IMG/VR virus record: IMGVR_UViG_3300028837_001734
Span: 26,161 to 90,160 of that record
Source of the DNA: a virus
Strand: one strand, 5' to 3'
Length of the DNA stretch: 64,000 nt
A model generated the notes under the pieces. The model did not search any database. It worked only from the letters and a program-made list of their open reading frames with translations, and was not told the origin of the DNA. Below are positions 23,883 to 34,342 of this stretch, one piece after another (position 1 is the stretch's first letter; every line of letters starts with the position of its first letter). Made by a program: the position numbers and the translations under genes.

Positions 23883-24818
23883 CTATATATTTTCCATATC
23901 AATCTCCACCTTCCAAACTACCCTAGCCCGAAACAACTTAGAATTTAATGAATTAAGTTTAGTTGAATTACTATTAACATTTCTCAAACGTTTCCATGGA
24001 TTACTCAATGTCATTTGAACCCAATTTGTTGTTCCATCAACAATATCTCCGTATTCATCAAATGGAAACGTAATATTATTTAAATCAGCCATCCAAAATG
24101 TTTTCCTACTTTGATAATCAATCCAGTCCATTAATAAATTCCTATCCTGAGGATTATCAGCAAAAATATGAAAAATAATTATTCTAGTTTTAATTTGTCC
24201 ACCACCCAATTGCATTCCCCGCTGGGAACCAGTAGTAACCTCTATGAAAACGCTTGGTAACCATATTTGATGTTCCCTTGAAGGAGTGCCAGACGTAGAA
24301 GCATCTGAAAGAAATTCCTCCACTGCGTCCATCATCAATATGCGAAATTCAGGTTCATCAGCAAACCCAACATGGATTGATCGTCTCGTATATTCTGCTC
24401 GTATATCGTCTAATGTATTTTTCGGCTGATCGAAAATTATCCTACCATTAAGATAATCTACATGAAATCCATAAACACCAGCGGAACCAGTCGGATGGAA
24501 AGTACCATCTAAATAAACACCAGAAACACGGAATGGATCTAGAGCACCGCTAACTCCAAGAGATGCACCACTTTCCCATACCCATTCACGTCCTGCGCCT
24601 TCCCAAACTTGACCAGATGCATATCTCTCATCATCTACAGGATGTAATCGAGCCTCATCTTCATCATACCAACTTTCGGAATTATATTCATAAACACCAT
24701 ATGCACCATTATTGACAAAATTCCAATCTAGGAACCATTTAAGATTGTACTGAAGCTGATCGGTTAATTCATAACCGCCGAAGCCACCAACATTTATGCC
24801 ATTAAATGTAAGAGCCAT
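23883..24818 (-). CDS. Probable head-tail connector or tail completion protein
   Basis: A 311-residue protein with an aromatic-rich start (YNLKWFLDWNFVNN) and a segment GRIIFDQPKNTLDDIRAEY. It overlaps the stop of the preceding gene by one base. Its place between putative neck genes and the tail tube suggests a connector or completion role, but no domain is recognised. Confidence 0.6.
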   Translation of the reverse strand: MALTFNGINVGGFGGYELTDQLQYNLKWFLDWNFVNNGAYGVYEYNSESWYDEDEARLHPVDDERYASGQVWEGAGREWVWESGASLGVSGALDPFRVSGVYLDGTFHPTGSAGVYGFHVDYLNGRIIFDQPKNTLDDIRAEYTRRSIHVGFADEPEFRILMMDAVEEFLSDASTSGTPSREHQIWLPSVFIEVTTGSQRGMQLGGGQIKTRIIIFHIFADNPQDRNLLMDWIDYQSRKTFWMADLNNITFPFDEYGDIVDGTTNWVQMTLSNPWKRLRNVNSNSTKLNSLNSKLFRARVVWKVEIDMENI

Positions 24819-25516
24819 TATACCACCTTCTTCATAACTATTTGAGCAACTTCTGATGCAGTACGATCTCTACCAAGGGTATATTCTATGAAATTCTCTC
24901 CTAAATTACCCGCAATAATCGATGGTAAAACATACCCACCATCACCACCAAGTTGTTCTAACGATACCATAATCGCTCTCCCACTACGCGAAACCTTTTG
25001 TATCCTAGCGTCTAGACTAGCATTTTCACCAGAAAAAACAATATCATATGCTGCCTGACCTATATCTATTGTAGGATCCATCAAAAGCCATCTCATAACA
25101 GGGATAGTAATATTTGATGGAGAGGAAACATATTGTGCTCCAGGTAAAGCCAAATATGCTGCCCAATCCCTTTTTACAGCTTGTATTCTTAAAAAACCAC
25201 GATTATATCTAATACCTATTTCAAAATGTACAGAACCTTTGATTAAATTTGCCATACCTTCTACTAATCCATGAGCTTGTGTATCTGTTAGTCCAAAGTG
25301 AGCAGGTAAATCTTCAGCACTTTGTCCTCGTAATGCTCTAGCAACTAAACTTAGATTAAATTTTGCTGACAATAAATTACCTACTTCATTACCTATAGTG
25401 CTAGCTCGCTGTTGGATACGATTAAGCCATAATTGCGAAGCTCCTTTAGAAACACCGACTTCTAATTGGCTTCTAAAAGCAGCAGTAGGAGTTAAATGAA
25501 AAGTTACTTTAGCCAT
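24818..25516 (-). CDS. Probable neck/tail completion protein
   Basis: A 232-residue helical N-terminal half and beta-rich C-terminal half. The ATG at 25516 follows GGGAG and overlaps the stop of the upstream gene by eight bases. Location between a virion protein and the previous connector candidate supports a structural role. Family not recognised. Confidence 0.6.
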   Translation of the reverse strand: MAKVTFHLTPTAAFRSQLEVGVSKGASQLWLNRIQQRASTIGNEVGNLLSAKFNLSLVARALRGQSAEDLPAHFGLTDTQAHGLVEGMANLIKGSVHFEIGIRYNRGFLRIQAVKRDWAAYLALPGAQYVSSPSNITIPVMRWLLMDPTIDIGQAAYDIVFSGENASLDARIQKVSRSGRAIMVSLEQLGGDGGYVLPSIIAGNLGENFIEYTLGRDRTASEVAQIVMKKVV

Positions 25517-27308
25517 CAACAAGCTCCCAAAAACTAATACAATATCTATCTTCCCTTAAACCGACAATAACAGGTTGTTTAATTAATCTCACTCTTAATT
25601 TAACCATACTCATAATATCATAATTAGATATTGCATATTGTGCACGAACTAAATCGTCAAAATTGTACAAATATGTCTTAAATCTAACAATATTTTTATG
25701 ATCCATCACTGATATACCATAATCAGCGCTATCCTTAGCATTCCATCTTATCAAACATCTAATACATTTTTGAACTGGTGTTTCTAAGAAACCTCTACCT
25801 TTACAATATGGACATTGACGTCCACGTGCAAACGGTCTAGGGCCACCAGGTCTATAGATATTTCTTGATCTACCACGTATCATATCAAATTGGCAATTTG
25901 TACAAGGACTCTTAGTTGGGGTAAACTCCAATAATACGCTTTTCCCAAGTTGATTGATTAACGCATCAATCCGCGACTGATATACATCTATAAGTTCATC
26001 AGTAATTTGTATAGCAGCTTCTGGGTCCAGCGTAGGACAAGCAAGAGCTGGAGGTGATAAAATACCATTAATAATTAAATTGAAATTATCATTACTAGTA
26101 TCGTATCCAATAGAATATAAATTGCCTGATGCTATATATGATTCATGTCCATTAATATATAATCCACCAGATTGGCTAAAGGCGACGACATCAACAAGAT
26201 AAAACATACGGCTAGTACCATAACCACTGTTATCATCATCAGCATAAGTTATGCAACCAACAGTATTCTCACATTCTATAAATCCTCTATGAGATATATC
26301 TATATTACCACTATCCAGTACATATCCAGATAAACCGACGATAGTAAATTCTGAATCAGAAATACTTCCCTGTGTTAATTTAAGTTGACCATTATCATTG
26401 TATACAATATTATAATTATCATCATCATAAGTTATAGCAGAAGCGCCATCAACCGCATTATTCTCGTATATCTGTGTATAATTGACGGTCTGTATATTGC
26501 CAAAACGTGTAAAATGAGTTACTTTACCTTTATAAGAATCAGTACTGTCAGACCATAAGAAAGCAAATTGACCAACCGTTTGAAGAGGTATCATATCTGT
26601 AAAATGAAAACCAATACCAATAAAAGAATTATTACCCTGTGGTATTATTGTGTCACCATTAATACTTAGTTGTCTAAGATAACTATGACTACCTCCTGCA
26701 TAATAATAAGCTATAAAACAACGATCTGGAGATGCCCCGGATTCAGATGCTATACAATTAAATTGAGCATCAGTTTTAATATTAGTAGTTTGGACAGCAG
26801 AAGAACTTGCAATAGTCGTACCAGTATAATTAATTACTATACCAGAAGTATAACTAACCTGCAAAAGCCTAGAGGATGCTAAAGATTCAATTACTGGATA
26901 TCCGCCATCATTAGTATACACTGGGGAGTAACTACCACTCCAAAGCATCTGAGTGTCACCAAGTGTTAAAGTATTATCAGACACAGAAATTAATCCAACA
27001 TATGGAACTGCATCATTTTCAGCACACCATGTAACTGCAAATTTATCTGTATCATATTCACATATATCTATAGTACCTTGGTTCTGTTGTATAACAGCAT
27101 TACCAGAAAAACTAGCAGCACTAATTAAAATGGGTGTTCCAAAATCTATATTAGTACCAAATCTAGTGCCAGCAACAGCATATAAAGGAGCATTTGCTTC
27201 ATCAGTCTGATATAAAACAGCAATTGTATTCTGATCTGGAGAACAAGATCTTTGCGTTATTATGTTACCACTAACAAAGACATGTCCTGAACCTAAGTTT
27301 ATTGCCAT
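25509..27308 (-). CDS. Virion protein: beta-propeller-like domain fused to zinc-ribbon domain
   Basis: A 599-residue protein. Residues 1-430 are beta-rich with repeated D-x-D-N turns (AVTWCAENDA, FAFLWSD), resembling a propeller; near 385-430 a few degenerate copies of the LYINGH repeat of its neighbour occur. From about 467 to the end is a conserved module with three CxxC knuckles (CTNC, CPYC, CIRC) and GGPRPFARGRQCPYCKGRG, which as I recall is a stand-alone virion protein in many phages. The module is shared with the next gene upstream. Confidence 0.7.
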   Translation of the reverse strand: MAINLGSGHVFVSGNIITQRSCSPDQNTIAVLYQTDEANAPLYAVAGTRFGTNIDFGTPILISAASFSGNAVIQQNQGTIDICEYDTDKFAVTWCAENDAVPYVGLISVSDNTLTLGDTQMLWSGSYSPVYTNDGGYPVIESLASSRLLQVSYTSGIVINYTGTTIASSSAVQTTNIKTDAQFNCIASESGASPDRCFIAYYYAGGSHSYLRQLSINGDTIIPQGNNSFIGIGFHFTDMIPLQTVGQFAFLWSDSTDSYKGKVTHFTRFGNIQTVNYTQIYENNAVDGASAITYDDDNYNIVYNDNGQLKLTQGSISDSEFTIVGLSGYVLDSGNIDISHRGFIECENTVGCITYADDDNSGYGTSRMFYLVDVVAFSQSGGLYINGHESYIASGNLYSIGYDTSNDNFNLIINGILSPPALACPTLDPEAAIQITDELIDVYQSRIDALINQLGKSVLLEFTPTKSPCTNCQFDMIRGRSRNIYRPGGPRPFARGRQCPYCKGRGFLETPVQKCIRCLIRWNAKDSADYGISVMDHKNIVRFKTYLYNFDDLVRAQYAISNYDIMSMVKLRVRLIKQPVIVGLREDRYCISFWELVDG

Positions 27309-27322
27309 AATTTATTCACCAC

Positions 27323-30300
27323 TTATATCAGTTCCCAGAAACTAACACAATACCTATCTTCTCTTAAACCCATAGGTACTGGGTTTCTAATCTTACGCAC
27401 CTCTAATTTAGTTAATCCCTCTATGTCACGATCAACTATTGCGCTATCAGCTCTCATGAGATCATCCATTTCTGTCAGATAAGTTTTTAACCGCACAATA
27501 GAATCAATTCTTTTAATTGATATTCCATAATTTTCAATCTCCCTTGGATGCCATTTTATTAAACATTTAATACATTTTTCAGATTGTGTTTCTATTATAC
27601 CGATACCTTTACAATAAGGACACTGTCTACCAAGTTTAAATGGCCGTGGTCCCCCTTGTTTATACACCCCAGTCGATCTTTTTCTACTGCCGTCCCAAGT
27701 ACAGTTAGGACATGGAGATCGCTGCGGCTGAAATCTTAAAATCACATTACGACTTAACTGATTAATTAAAGCATCCATATGAGATTGATAAACTGTAATG
27801 ATGCTATCTGAAATTTGGATAGACGCTGCTGGACTTAAAATAGGACAAGATATCCCAGTTTCCGGTATTTCAGCACCATTAATAACAAGAGTAATACTAT
27901 CTACCCGTACGTGCTGATTAATAGCTAATGGAGCACTACCAGACTCAAAAATATGACCATAGATAAATAAATCATCATCACCAGAAGCTGGAATATGTCC
28001 ATTAATAAATAAAGTAACGCTGTTACTATCTACTTCATATCCATTGATAAATAAATCAACATCACCAGATGTTACGATATGACCCTCAATGAATAAATCG
28101 TTATCGCCAGACGCAATAGTGTAGCCGCCAATATATAAATCTATCGATTGCGTATCAGTTCCAGCACCATATAAATATAAATCAATATCATCTGAAGTAG
28201 TAACGACACCGCCTATATAAAGATCAGCATCACCAGAAATCTGGAGATAACCACCAATATATAGATTTATTTGATTAGTAGCAACATCTAAGCCACCAAT
28301 AAATAAAGGTATTTCACCACTAATTGATTCATGACATAGAATAAATAGATCTGTATCACCGGAGATAGAAGTATGACCATATAGATAAAGAGGAACATCA
28401 CCAGAAATAGATTGATGACCAAAAATATAAAGATCCGTATCATCAGAAGTTTGAATATAACCACCGATATATAAATCTATACCTGATACTTGTGTGTCAA
28501 GACCATAAATGTATAAATCCACTTCATCGGTGCTAATATCCAAACCACCGATATAAAGATCAATCTCTCCTGATATCGAAGTTTTTCCACCAAGATATAA
28601 ATCTACGCCACTAGTCGAAGTATCCAATCCAGCAAGATATAAATCAACCTGCCAAGACTGTTGTGTCTTGCCTCCCACGTATAAATCAATATCACCAGAG
28701 GTCGGTAGATGACCCCATATAAATAAATCGGCATCATCATCTAATGTGTCATAACTACTAATATATAGATCTACATCTCCGGAAATAGATATATAACCAC
28801 CTATATATAGTGATGTTGTATCATCCGATAGTTCTTGGTGACCATGTATAAATATATCTGCCTGGCCAGAGATATTAGTATAACCACCAACATAAAGATT
28901 ACATTCTCCAGAAGTAGTACCTTCAAAAATATCGCTATATTGGCATAATGGTAACTCAAATACTGCGCCTAATAAATATAATTTTTCCAATTCTTGATTT
29001 GTAAAAGAACCACTGTTAGCCCATAGGGCTACTTCATCAAGATATTGTAATTCATCTGGATCCGCCCCTTCTGCCACCCAAAATGCAATCATAGCATATT
29101 CGCCGACAGAATCTGGTAGATCCGCTACTGTAGTGTCATATGACTCAGACCATCCACTACCATTTATACTTGCTCTTGTAAACCAAGTACCACTGGCCTC
29201 AATATATTCCGCTTCCAAAACCATAAAGGTTGGATGTTGTCCAGACGGATAATATATATTAGGTGCAGGACAGCTAACACCAGATATCTGTAACCTCGAA
29301 TGAATGTATGGAGAACTTGTTTCTATATCGTAAAATTTTGTACTCCACCCATTATCCGCTGTTATATCATTAGGAGCATCGCCATATCCTACGTAAACAA
29401 CAGGATCACCAGGACTATCAGCATAAGCATTATTGAACCAGAAACATATAGTAAATTTAGTACAATCTTCTAAGCTACCATATCCTGTTTTGCCAATCCT
29501 AGATCCTTGATTAGACGTAGAATGATAGCCACTGACAATCAGACCTGAAACCGTTTCAAAAGATGGAACTCCATCCAGAACATCACCATAATCCGTCCAT
29601 GGCGTATTTCTTTTAGTCTCCCATATATTATCTAACTTATGATAGAATCTTACGTTTTGAGGCTGTAACATCCCTGTCACACATGAATCTACTTGCATAT
29701 ATAAATCTATACTGGCACCGGAAGAACTACCTGCTTGCATAAATAAATCAATACCAGAAGATTCAACCAATGGTCCACAAATATAAAAATCAGTGTCATT
29801 AACCCACATGGTTCCTTCAGAACCAGTTATAACTAGATCACAACTACCACTTGCATCAAGTGGACCTACTTGCACAATAACTGTATACGCTTCCCAACCA
29901 CGACTATAAGCGACTGCAGCGCGTGAGGGATCGAGTAATTCTATGGCAGGATCATATATATTAGTAGAATCTATACTATCATATCTAAAGTAATCATTAA
30001 TTTCTACAGCACCAGTAGCGCCTGGGGTTACAGTAGCTATATCTAAAATTAAGTATTTAGTAGTACCAGAAGTATAAACAAATGGAAAATGTGTCTCATC
30101 TATACCAGAACTAGGTGCATTACCAAAACCACACCATGTCAAAGGACCAGTAACACCAGATTGCATATTGACGGTATTACTGCCAGAAGCAACAGTACAA
30201 TAATCAATATGAAGATCATTATCACCTTCATATGCAACGCAAAACCCGCTAGAATGTAAAGGGGTTGATGCCACCCAGTATGGGATATCACTAGCACTCA

Positions 30301-30988
30301 TTGCAGTAGCTGAACCATACGTATGATCATCATTTATGACAAATGACCTAGCATCGCCACCACCAATATTATAACCCTCAGAAAGAGTCATCTTCCCTTG
30401 ATTTTCATCAAGAGTCTCAAAGCATATATTATAATAAGCATACCCAGTAAGATTAAGAGTTCCACTCTCTGTGCAAGTTATAGTTGTATCACTTACATCA
30501 GCACCTATATGATATATTTTGTTCCTATTTCTCGCATATACAAGAGCAAAATGTGCCCTAGTACCACCAGAAAAAGCAGTAACTTGAACATTATATGCTG
30601 TTGTGCCCAATGAATTAAAAGGTAATTTATATGCCGTATTAACAGTACATTTATCATCTGAAACTGTAATTACTCTAGCAAAAGCATCACCAGCACCAAA
30701 ATGAGTACCAGCCTTATCAACACCAACTACTATAAAACTACTTGGAGTTAAGCGAGCAGCATCTAAACCACCTAATTCACCATCACACCAATGTTCTATC
30801 GTACCACCAGTTAATTGTTCACCATACCCAGTACACGTAACTATACGTGTATCACCGTATTTATACATGAAAGAATCAGCTTCCCAGACTATGGCATATT
30901 TATCTGGCGTAAGCTGTACTATCTCAAGTTCGTCTACGTCGACTCTAGCAGCAAATTTATATCTTTTAGTAGTGATTTGACCAGCCAT
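27323..30988 (-). CDS. Giant virion adhesin: propeller, LamG-like, 14-residue repeats, zinc module
   Basis: A 1221-residue protein. Residues 1-390 are beta-propeller-like. About 450-690 are a LamG/concanavalin-like domain (FTICFWFNNAY, then YLDEVALWANSGSFTNQELE). About 688-1036 are some 25 tandem 14-residue repeats of the type SGDxDLYIGGHxxx. From 1091 to the end is a zinc module with CPNC, CPYC and CIKC. No signal peptide; start set by GGAG before the ATG at 30988. The layout suggests a tail fibre or adhesion protein anchored to the virion through the conserved C-terminal module. The 131-residue end is paralogous to that of the downstream gene. Confidence 0.72.
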   Translation of the reverse strand: MAGQITTKRYKFAARVDVDELEIVQLTPDKYAIVWEADSFMYKYGDTRIVTCTGYGEQLTGGTIEHWCDGELGGLDAARLTPSSFIVVGVDKAGTHFGAGDAFARVITVSDDKCTVNTAYKLPFNSLGTTAYNVQVTAFSGGTRAHFALVYARNRNKIYHIGADVSDTTITCTESGTLNLTGYAYYNICFETLDENQGKMTLSEGYNIGGGDARSFVINDDHTYGSATAMSASDIPYWVASTPLHSSGFCVAYEGDNDLHIDYCTVASGSNTVNMQSGVTGPLTWCGFGNAPSSGIDETHFPFVYTSGTTKYLILDIATVTPGATGAVEINDYFRYDSIDSTNIYDPAIELLDPSRAAVAYSRGWEAYTVIVQVGPLDASGSCDLVITGSEGTMWVNDTDFYICGPLVESSGIDLFMQAGSSSGASIDLYMQVDSCVTGMLQPQNVRFYHKLDNIWETKRNTPWTDYGDVLDGVPSFETVSGLIVSGYHSTSNQGSRIGKTGYGSLEDCTKFTICFWFNNAYADSPGDPVVYVGYGDAPNDITADNGWSTKFYDIETSSPYIHSRLQISGVSCPAPNIYYPSGQHPTFMVLEAEYIEASGTWFTRASINGSGWSESYDTTVADLPDSVGEYAMIAFWVAEGADPDELQYLDEVALWANSGSFTNQELEKLYLLGAVFELPLCQYSDIFEGTTSGECNLYVGGYTNISGQADIFIHGHQELSDDTTSLYIGGYISISGDVDLYISSYDTLDDDADLFIWGHLPTSGDIDLYVGGKTQQSWQVDLYLAGLDTSTSGVDLYLGGKTSISGEIDLYIGGLDISTDEVDLYIYGLDTQVSGIDLYIGGYIQTSDDTDLYIFGHQSISGDVPLYLYGHTSISGDTDLFILCHESISGEIPLFIGGLDVATNQINLYIGGYLQISGDADLYIGGVVTTSDDIDLYLYGAGTDTQSIDLYIGGYTIASGDNDLFIEGHIVTSGDVDLFINGYEVDSNSVTLFINGHIPASGDDDLFIYGHIFESGSAPLAINQHVRVDSITLVINGAEIPETGISCPILSPAASIQISDSIITVYQSHMDALINQLSRNVILRFQPQRSPCPNCTWDGSRKRSTGVYKQGGPRPFKLGRQCPYCKGIGIIETQSEKCIKCLIKWHPREIENYGISIKRIDSIVRLKTYLTEMDDLMRADSAIVDRDIEGLTKLEVRKIRNPVPMGLREDRYCVSFWELI
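27880..28925 (-). repeat. Coding tandem repeat, 42-bp / 14-residue period
   Basis: About 25 tandem units encoding variants of DLYIGGHTSISGDT with Asp/Asn before, Leu-Tyr/Phe-Ile core, Gly-Gly/Gly-His turn and Ser-Gly. DNA copies are diverged, so conservation is at the protein level. The period and alternating hydrophobics suggest a beta-solenoid. Confidence 0.85.
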
Positions 30989-30991
30989 TAT

Positions 30992-31336
30992 TTACTCCTC
31001 ATAATCACCCCTAATATATAAATACATAAAATATCCATCAATAGCATAACCATAACCACCCTCTGAAGTGATCTCAATAGTTATATCTCCTGTCATGTTA
31101 GCATAGAAAGGTCGTTGACCATCAACGTGGAACCATTGAACACCACTAATCGGAAAATAAACAGTATGTATAACATCTCCTTTGGGTCTCCATGTAATAT
31201 AGTATCCATAATCATCCATAAAACGTACTGCCACTGAATCCGCTTCACACAATAATTCATAAGGTACCGTATATCCTTGTAATAATTTAATCTCAAAAAA
31301 CCTATCACTATTATTATCTCTTATTGAAATAATCAT
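30992..31336 (-). CDS. Small beta-rich virion-module protein
   Basis: A 114-residue protein, paralogue of the gene at 31457-31732. Both share a GYYxxW...VYFPxxxVxWxxxDG pattern. GGGG precedes the ATG. Position between virion genes suggests a structural or adaptor role. Unknown. Confidence 0.6.
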   Translation of the reverse strand: MIISIRDNNSDRFFEIKLLQGYTVPYELLCEADSVAVRFMDDYGYYITWRPKGDVIHTVYFPISGVQWFHVDGQRPFYANMTGDITIEITSEGGYGYAIDGYFMYLYIRGDYEE

Positions 31337-31356
31337 TTTAGACCCCTTCTATGCAA

Positions 31357-31400
31357 CAAAAAAGGCGACATGCATTAAAGTAAGATACTGCATAATCGCC
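31357..31400 (-). terminator. Rho-independent terminator
   Basis: Minus strand GGCGATTATGCA, loop, TGCATGTCGCC followed by six T. It closes the unit that ends with the gene at 31457-31732. Confidence 0.85.
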
Positions 31401-31456
31401 TTAATATCCAGATAGACAAATCTCAATACAATATTTTTTTACAGCCACCTCCGATA

Positions 31457-31732
31457 TTAACCGCCTATACCACTGACAGTAACATTACCACTAACCTCAA
31501 AACTGGTACCAGGTATACCGTCAAAAGAATACCACATAACACTCTCACGAGGAAAATAGACAGATCTAGTTCCGTCCTCTTCTGTAGTCCATATTACATA
31601 ATATCCATCAAAACCATGTGGCTGAATCAATAAATGCATACATTCGCCTAGCAATTCATCTGGCACCTCAGCATCAGGCGCCATATGCACTTTCATATAA
31701 TAATCCTGTTCATTGTTAATTACAATTAACAC
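31457..31732 (-). CDS. Small beta-rich virion-module protein, GTG start
   Basis: A 91-residue protein with GYYVIWTTEEDGTRSVYFPR, the same pattern as in the gene at 30992-31336, so a tandem duplication. The GTG at 31732 follows GGAGGG. The last residues are Gly/Val/Ser-rich. Function unknown. Confidence 0.6.
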   Translation of the reverse strand: MLIVINNEQDYYMKVHMAPDAEVPDELLGECMHLLIQPHGFDGYYVIWTTEEDGTRSVYFPRESVMWYSFDGIPGTSFEVSGNVTVSGIGG

Positions 31733-31743
31733 AATACCCTCCG

Positions 31744-32172
31744 CTATGAGCGATCCCTCATGCCATTAACACCAATAGCAAACTGATCATAAAACCAACT
31801 AATAGTATCCAAACTAGAACCAGTAGGTGTTCTATATGGTCCTAGCACAGCACTACCAACACCGCCATCGACAGCACCAGTAGCTAACAATCGCCATTTT
31901 AACAATTCATAAGTTTTACATGGTCCTAACTCCAAAATATCCCTATATCCACGAAAACTTACACTCGTATCGATAGCACTGTCCCCATCCCTAACCTTTA
32001 TCCCTTGACCAAGAGCAGCTCTAAAATCACCCTGTGTTAGTATACAAGCAGCTTTTAATGGGACAAGAGCTTGAAATATAGGGTCTGACGAACCAGATAC
32101 GGGATCAGGTGATATAGTAAGAGCACTTATATCATATGTATATGTATATGCAAACGGTATTTCAGCATCCAC
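31744..32172 (-). CDS. Unknown virion-module protein
   Basis: A 142-residue protein with helices in the middle (FRAALGQGIKVRDGD) and a C-terminal aromatic segment. It starts two bases after the stop of the large LamG protein. No domain recognised; structural by location. Confidence 0.58.
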   Translation of the reverse strand: MDAEIPFAYTYTYDISALTISPDPVSGSSDPIFQALVPLKAACILTQGDFRAALGQGIKVRDGDSAIDTSVSFRGYRDILELGPCKTYELLKWRLLATGAVDGGVGSAVLGPYRTPTGSSLDTISWFYDQFAIGVNGMRDRS

Positions 32173-32174
32173 AA

Positions 32175-34325
32175 TTATACCTGCAGTGACAAGTACTCGC
32201 TGAATGAATTAGCAGTAGACCATCCCCACCTTAAAGTATCACCTATTGCATAACATACATCGCTTGCCAAGGGTACTTCAACATTAACCCCATTAATAAT
32301 ATTCCAAACAGTAATAGTAGCACTAGTAGCAGCTATATCAAGTAGACCTATAATCTGTGGATCATAATCTTGTGTACGTAATAAGCGATCCATTGGATAA
32401 CCAGACATATCTTGATATTGAGAATGAGCAGGACCTTCAATATATAAATCAGCGCCAGACGTCCAAGGCAAGGGGCCAATAATCAATAAATCAATACCAG
32501 ATGAAGCAGTTAAATAATTATAATTCTGATATTGGTTCATTGGCTGAGTCTTACCATCAGCCAAATCTTCTAATATCGCAAGCTCTAAATCAGTGAATCT
32601 GGTATATGTACCACCCCACATGATCAGTTCATCAATCCATTCATCATTGGTGGTATCTGCCATATTCATAGATGGATCACTTTGACCACTAACGATAGGT
32701 TGACTACCCTGATTCTGAACGCCCTGATTAACCCATCCACTACCATCGACAGATGTCCTCAGATCCCAATTATCACTACCAGTATGTTCAAAGTCAAGTG
32801 CCAGAAAGTGATCATCTCCATCATTCATGGTAGCTATAACCCCTGATACACCTGCGTCTTGCCATATCGCAGTTCCGCTACCTAAAGTGATACTAGATGG
32901 AGTAAGATTGATTTCATAATCTCTTTCAACAGTAAAAATTGATTCACCTGTTGTTATATTTTTAGCCCACATGGCTACTGTTACATGTTCACTCCCAGAA
33001 GCATCTGGATAAACAGATTCATCTGATGCTGTCAAATTAAATCCAAAAGTTGGTGTACCACTAGCATAATATTGATCCCATATTGGTGCTGCCACTCGAC
33101 GATTAACTTGATGGGCAAAAACCATCGTTGGGCTAATCATCTTTGCACGCCCACCACCATAATAATCTGGATGGGCATAACGAACCAATTCGTTGCTAAG
33201 ACTAATAGACATATCATCAATAGTAGCAACACAATATTTGCTATAACTTAATGCTGCACCATTATCATAATGGTTATAATCTATAAATATACTAGAATCA
33301 TTTATTTTTGAACCATAAATACTATTAGTTGTCCAGTTAGGTGGAGGTGGAGAAACATTGGATCCTAAAGCAAACTGTACTAAAGCTCCTGAATTGAGAA
33401 CACTGCCACTAACTTCCCAAACTTGAGCATAGCCACCTTTATCAGCAGCACGATATAAAGCCATAAATTTATCGCCACTGACATGCACTAACTTACTGTG
33501 ATAAACAGAAGAGTTTGGATCTAGACTAGGAAGAGTCATATTGGTATCATATCCGCTAGATATAACAATCGAATTGCTACCATAATCTAGAGTCAAAAGA
33601 TACATTTTTTGATCACTAAATAGAGCAACAGCATGAGTATCATCTATGCCTTCAACAGCGTGACAATAATAATTACCTACTCCGCTGGTATTTGTAACAC
33701 CACTAGAAATAGTATCGTTCTCAATAGTCAAAATACATGCTTGTCCATACGCTCCCATAACGATATGCCCACTCGGTATATTACCAGACATATCGCTCAT
33801 AACACCAAACATAGCTTGTGTATAAATAGGACCATTACCAGCATTACAAGCATGATTATCAACAACTGTCAAAGTCTGACCTGAAACATTAACTATCTTT
33901 ATAGTCTCTTTGCCAGCAGAACTCCATGCAGCAGTAAAAACATGCCCAGTTTCAGCAACATCATCCCATGTCAATGGGAATATTAAGTTATGATTCTGAG
34001 TACCAATAATTGGTCCAAGATCACTCCAGTTAACAGTAGAACCGCTAATATCACCAACGCGACCATAATAAGTACTAGCAACTATTTTCGTAGGTGTTAC
34101 CGCGCACCAATCTTCGGTATAACAACCTGTCTGATTAAAGCCACTTTGTGGAGTACCAAATTCATAAGCTGCAACTGCCGCAGCAGAAGTACCTGCTAAA
34201 TTTAATTTACCAACAACAAATGCAGATGATCCATTCCATGTCTGAGATTGTGTATCTTCCGTATAATCATCAAGTGCATGATAGAATACTACATTATCGT
34301 TGCGAATACAACCAGAAGCAGCCAT
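32175..34325 (-). CDS. Virion adhesin: LamG-like domain with C-terminal fibre module
   Basis: A 716-residue protein. It opens with a LamG-like strand (NVVFYHALDDYTED), continues with about 420 residues of propeller-like repeats, then the rest of a LamG-like domain (HVTVAMWAKN, then DEWIDELIMWGG). Two copies of the DLLIIGP/DLYIEGP repeat follow, and finally a module ITVWNIINGVNVEVPLASDV, then CYAIGDTLRWGWS. The same end module occurs in three neighbours. GGAG precedes the ATG. Likely a tail-associated adhesion protein. Confidence 0.68.
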   Translation of the reverse strand: MAASGCIRNDNVVFYHALDDYTEDTQSQTWNGSSAFVVGKLNLAGTSAAAVAAYEFGTPQSGFNQTGCYTEDWCAVTPTKIVASTYYGRVGDISGSTVNWSDLGPIIGTQNHNLIFPLTWDDVAETGHVFTAAWSSAGKETIKIVNVSGQTLTVVDNHACNAGNGPIYTQAMFGVMSDMSGNIPSGHIVMGAYGQACILTIENDTISSGVTNTSGVGNYYCHAVEGIDDTHAVALFSDQKMYLLTLDYGSNSIVISSGYDTNMTLPSLDPNSSVYHSKLVHVSGDKFMALYRAADKGGYAQVWEVSGSVLNSGALVQFALGSNVSPPPPNWTTNSIYGSKINDSSIFIDYNHYDNGAALSYSKYCVATIDDMSISLSNELVRYAHPDYYGGGRAKMISPTMVFAHQVNRRVAAPIWDQYYASGTPTFGFNLTASDESVYPDASGSEHVTVAMWAKNITTGESIFTVERDYEINLTPSSITLGSGTAIWQDAGVSGVIATMNDGDDHFLALDFEHTGSDNWDLRTSVDGSGWVNQGVQNQGSQPIVSGQSDPSMNMADTTNDEWIDELIMWGGTYTRFTDLELAILEDLADGKTQPMNQYQNYNYLTASSGIDLLIIGPLPWTSGADLYIEGPAHSQYQDMSGYPMDRLLRTQDYDPQIIGLLDIAATSATITVWNIINGVNVEVPLASDVCYAIGDTLRWGWSTANSFSEYLSLQV

Positions 34326-34342
34326 ATCTTACTCCTAACCTA

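Noticed and set aside
27658-27668. GGTGTATAAA inside the 1221-aa gene
   Set aside because: It encodes part of the conserved zinc module (GVYK) and no gene starts downstream, so chance is more likely.
27880-28925. CRISPR or satellite repeat
   Set aside because: The 42-bp units are in frame, diverged at third positions and conserved as protein; there are no spacers.
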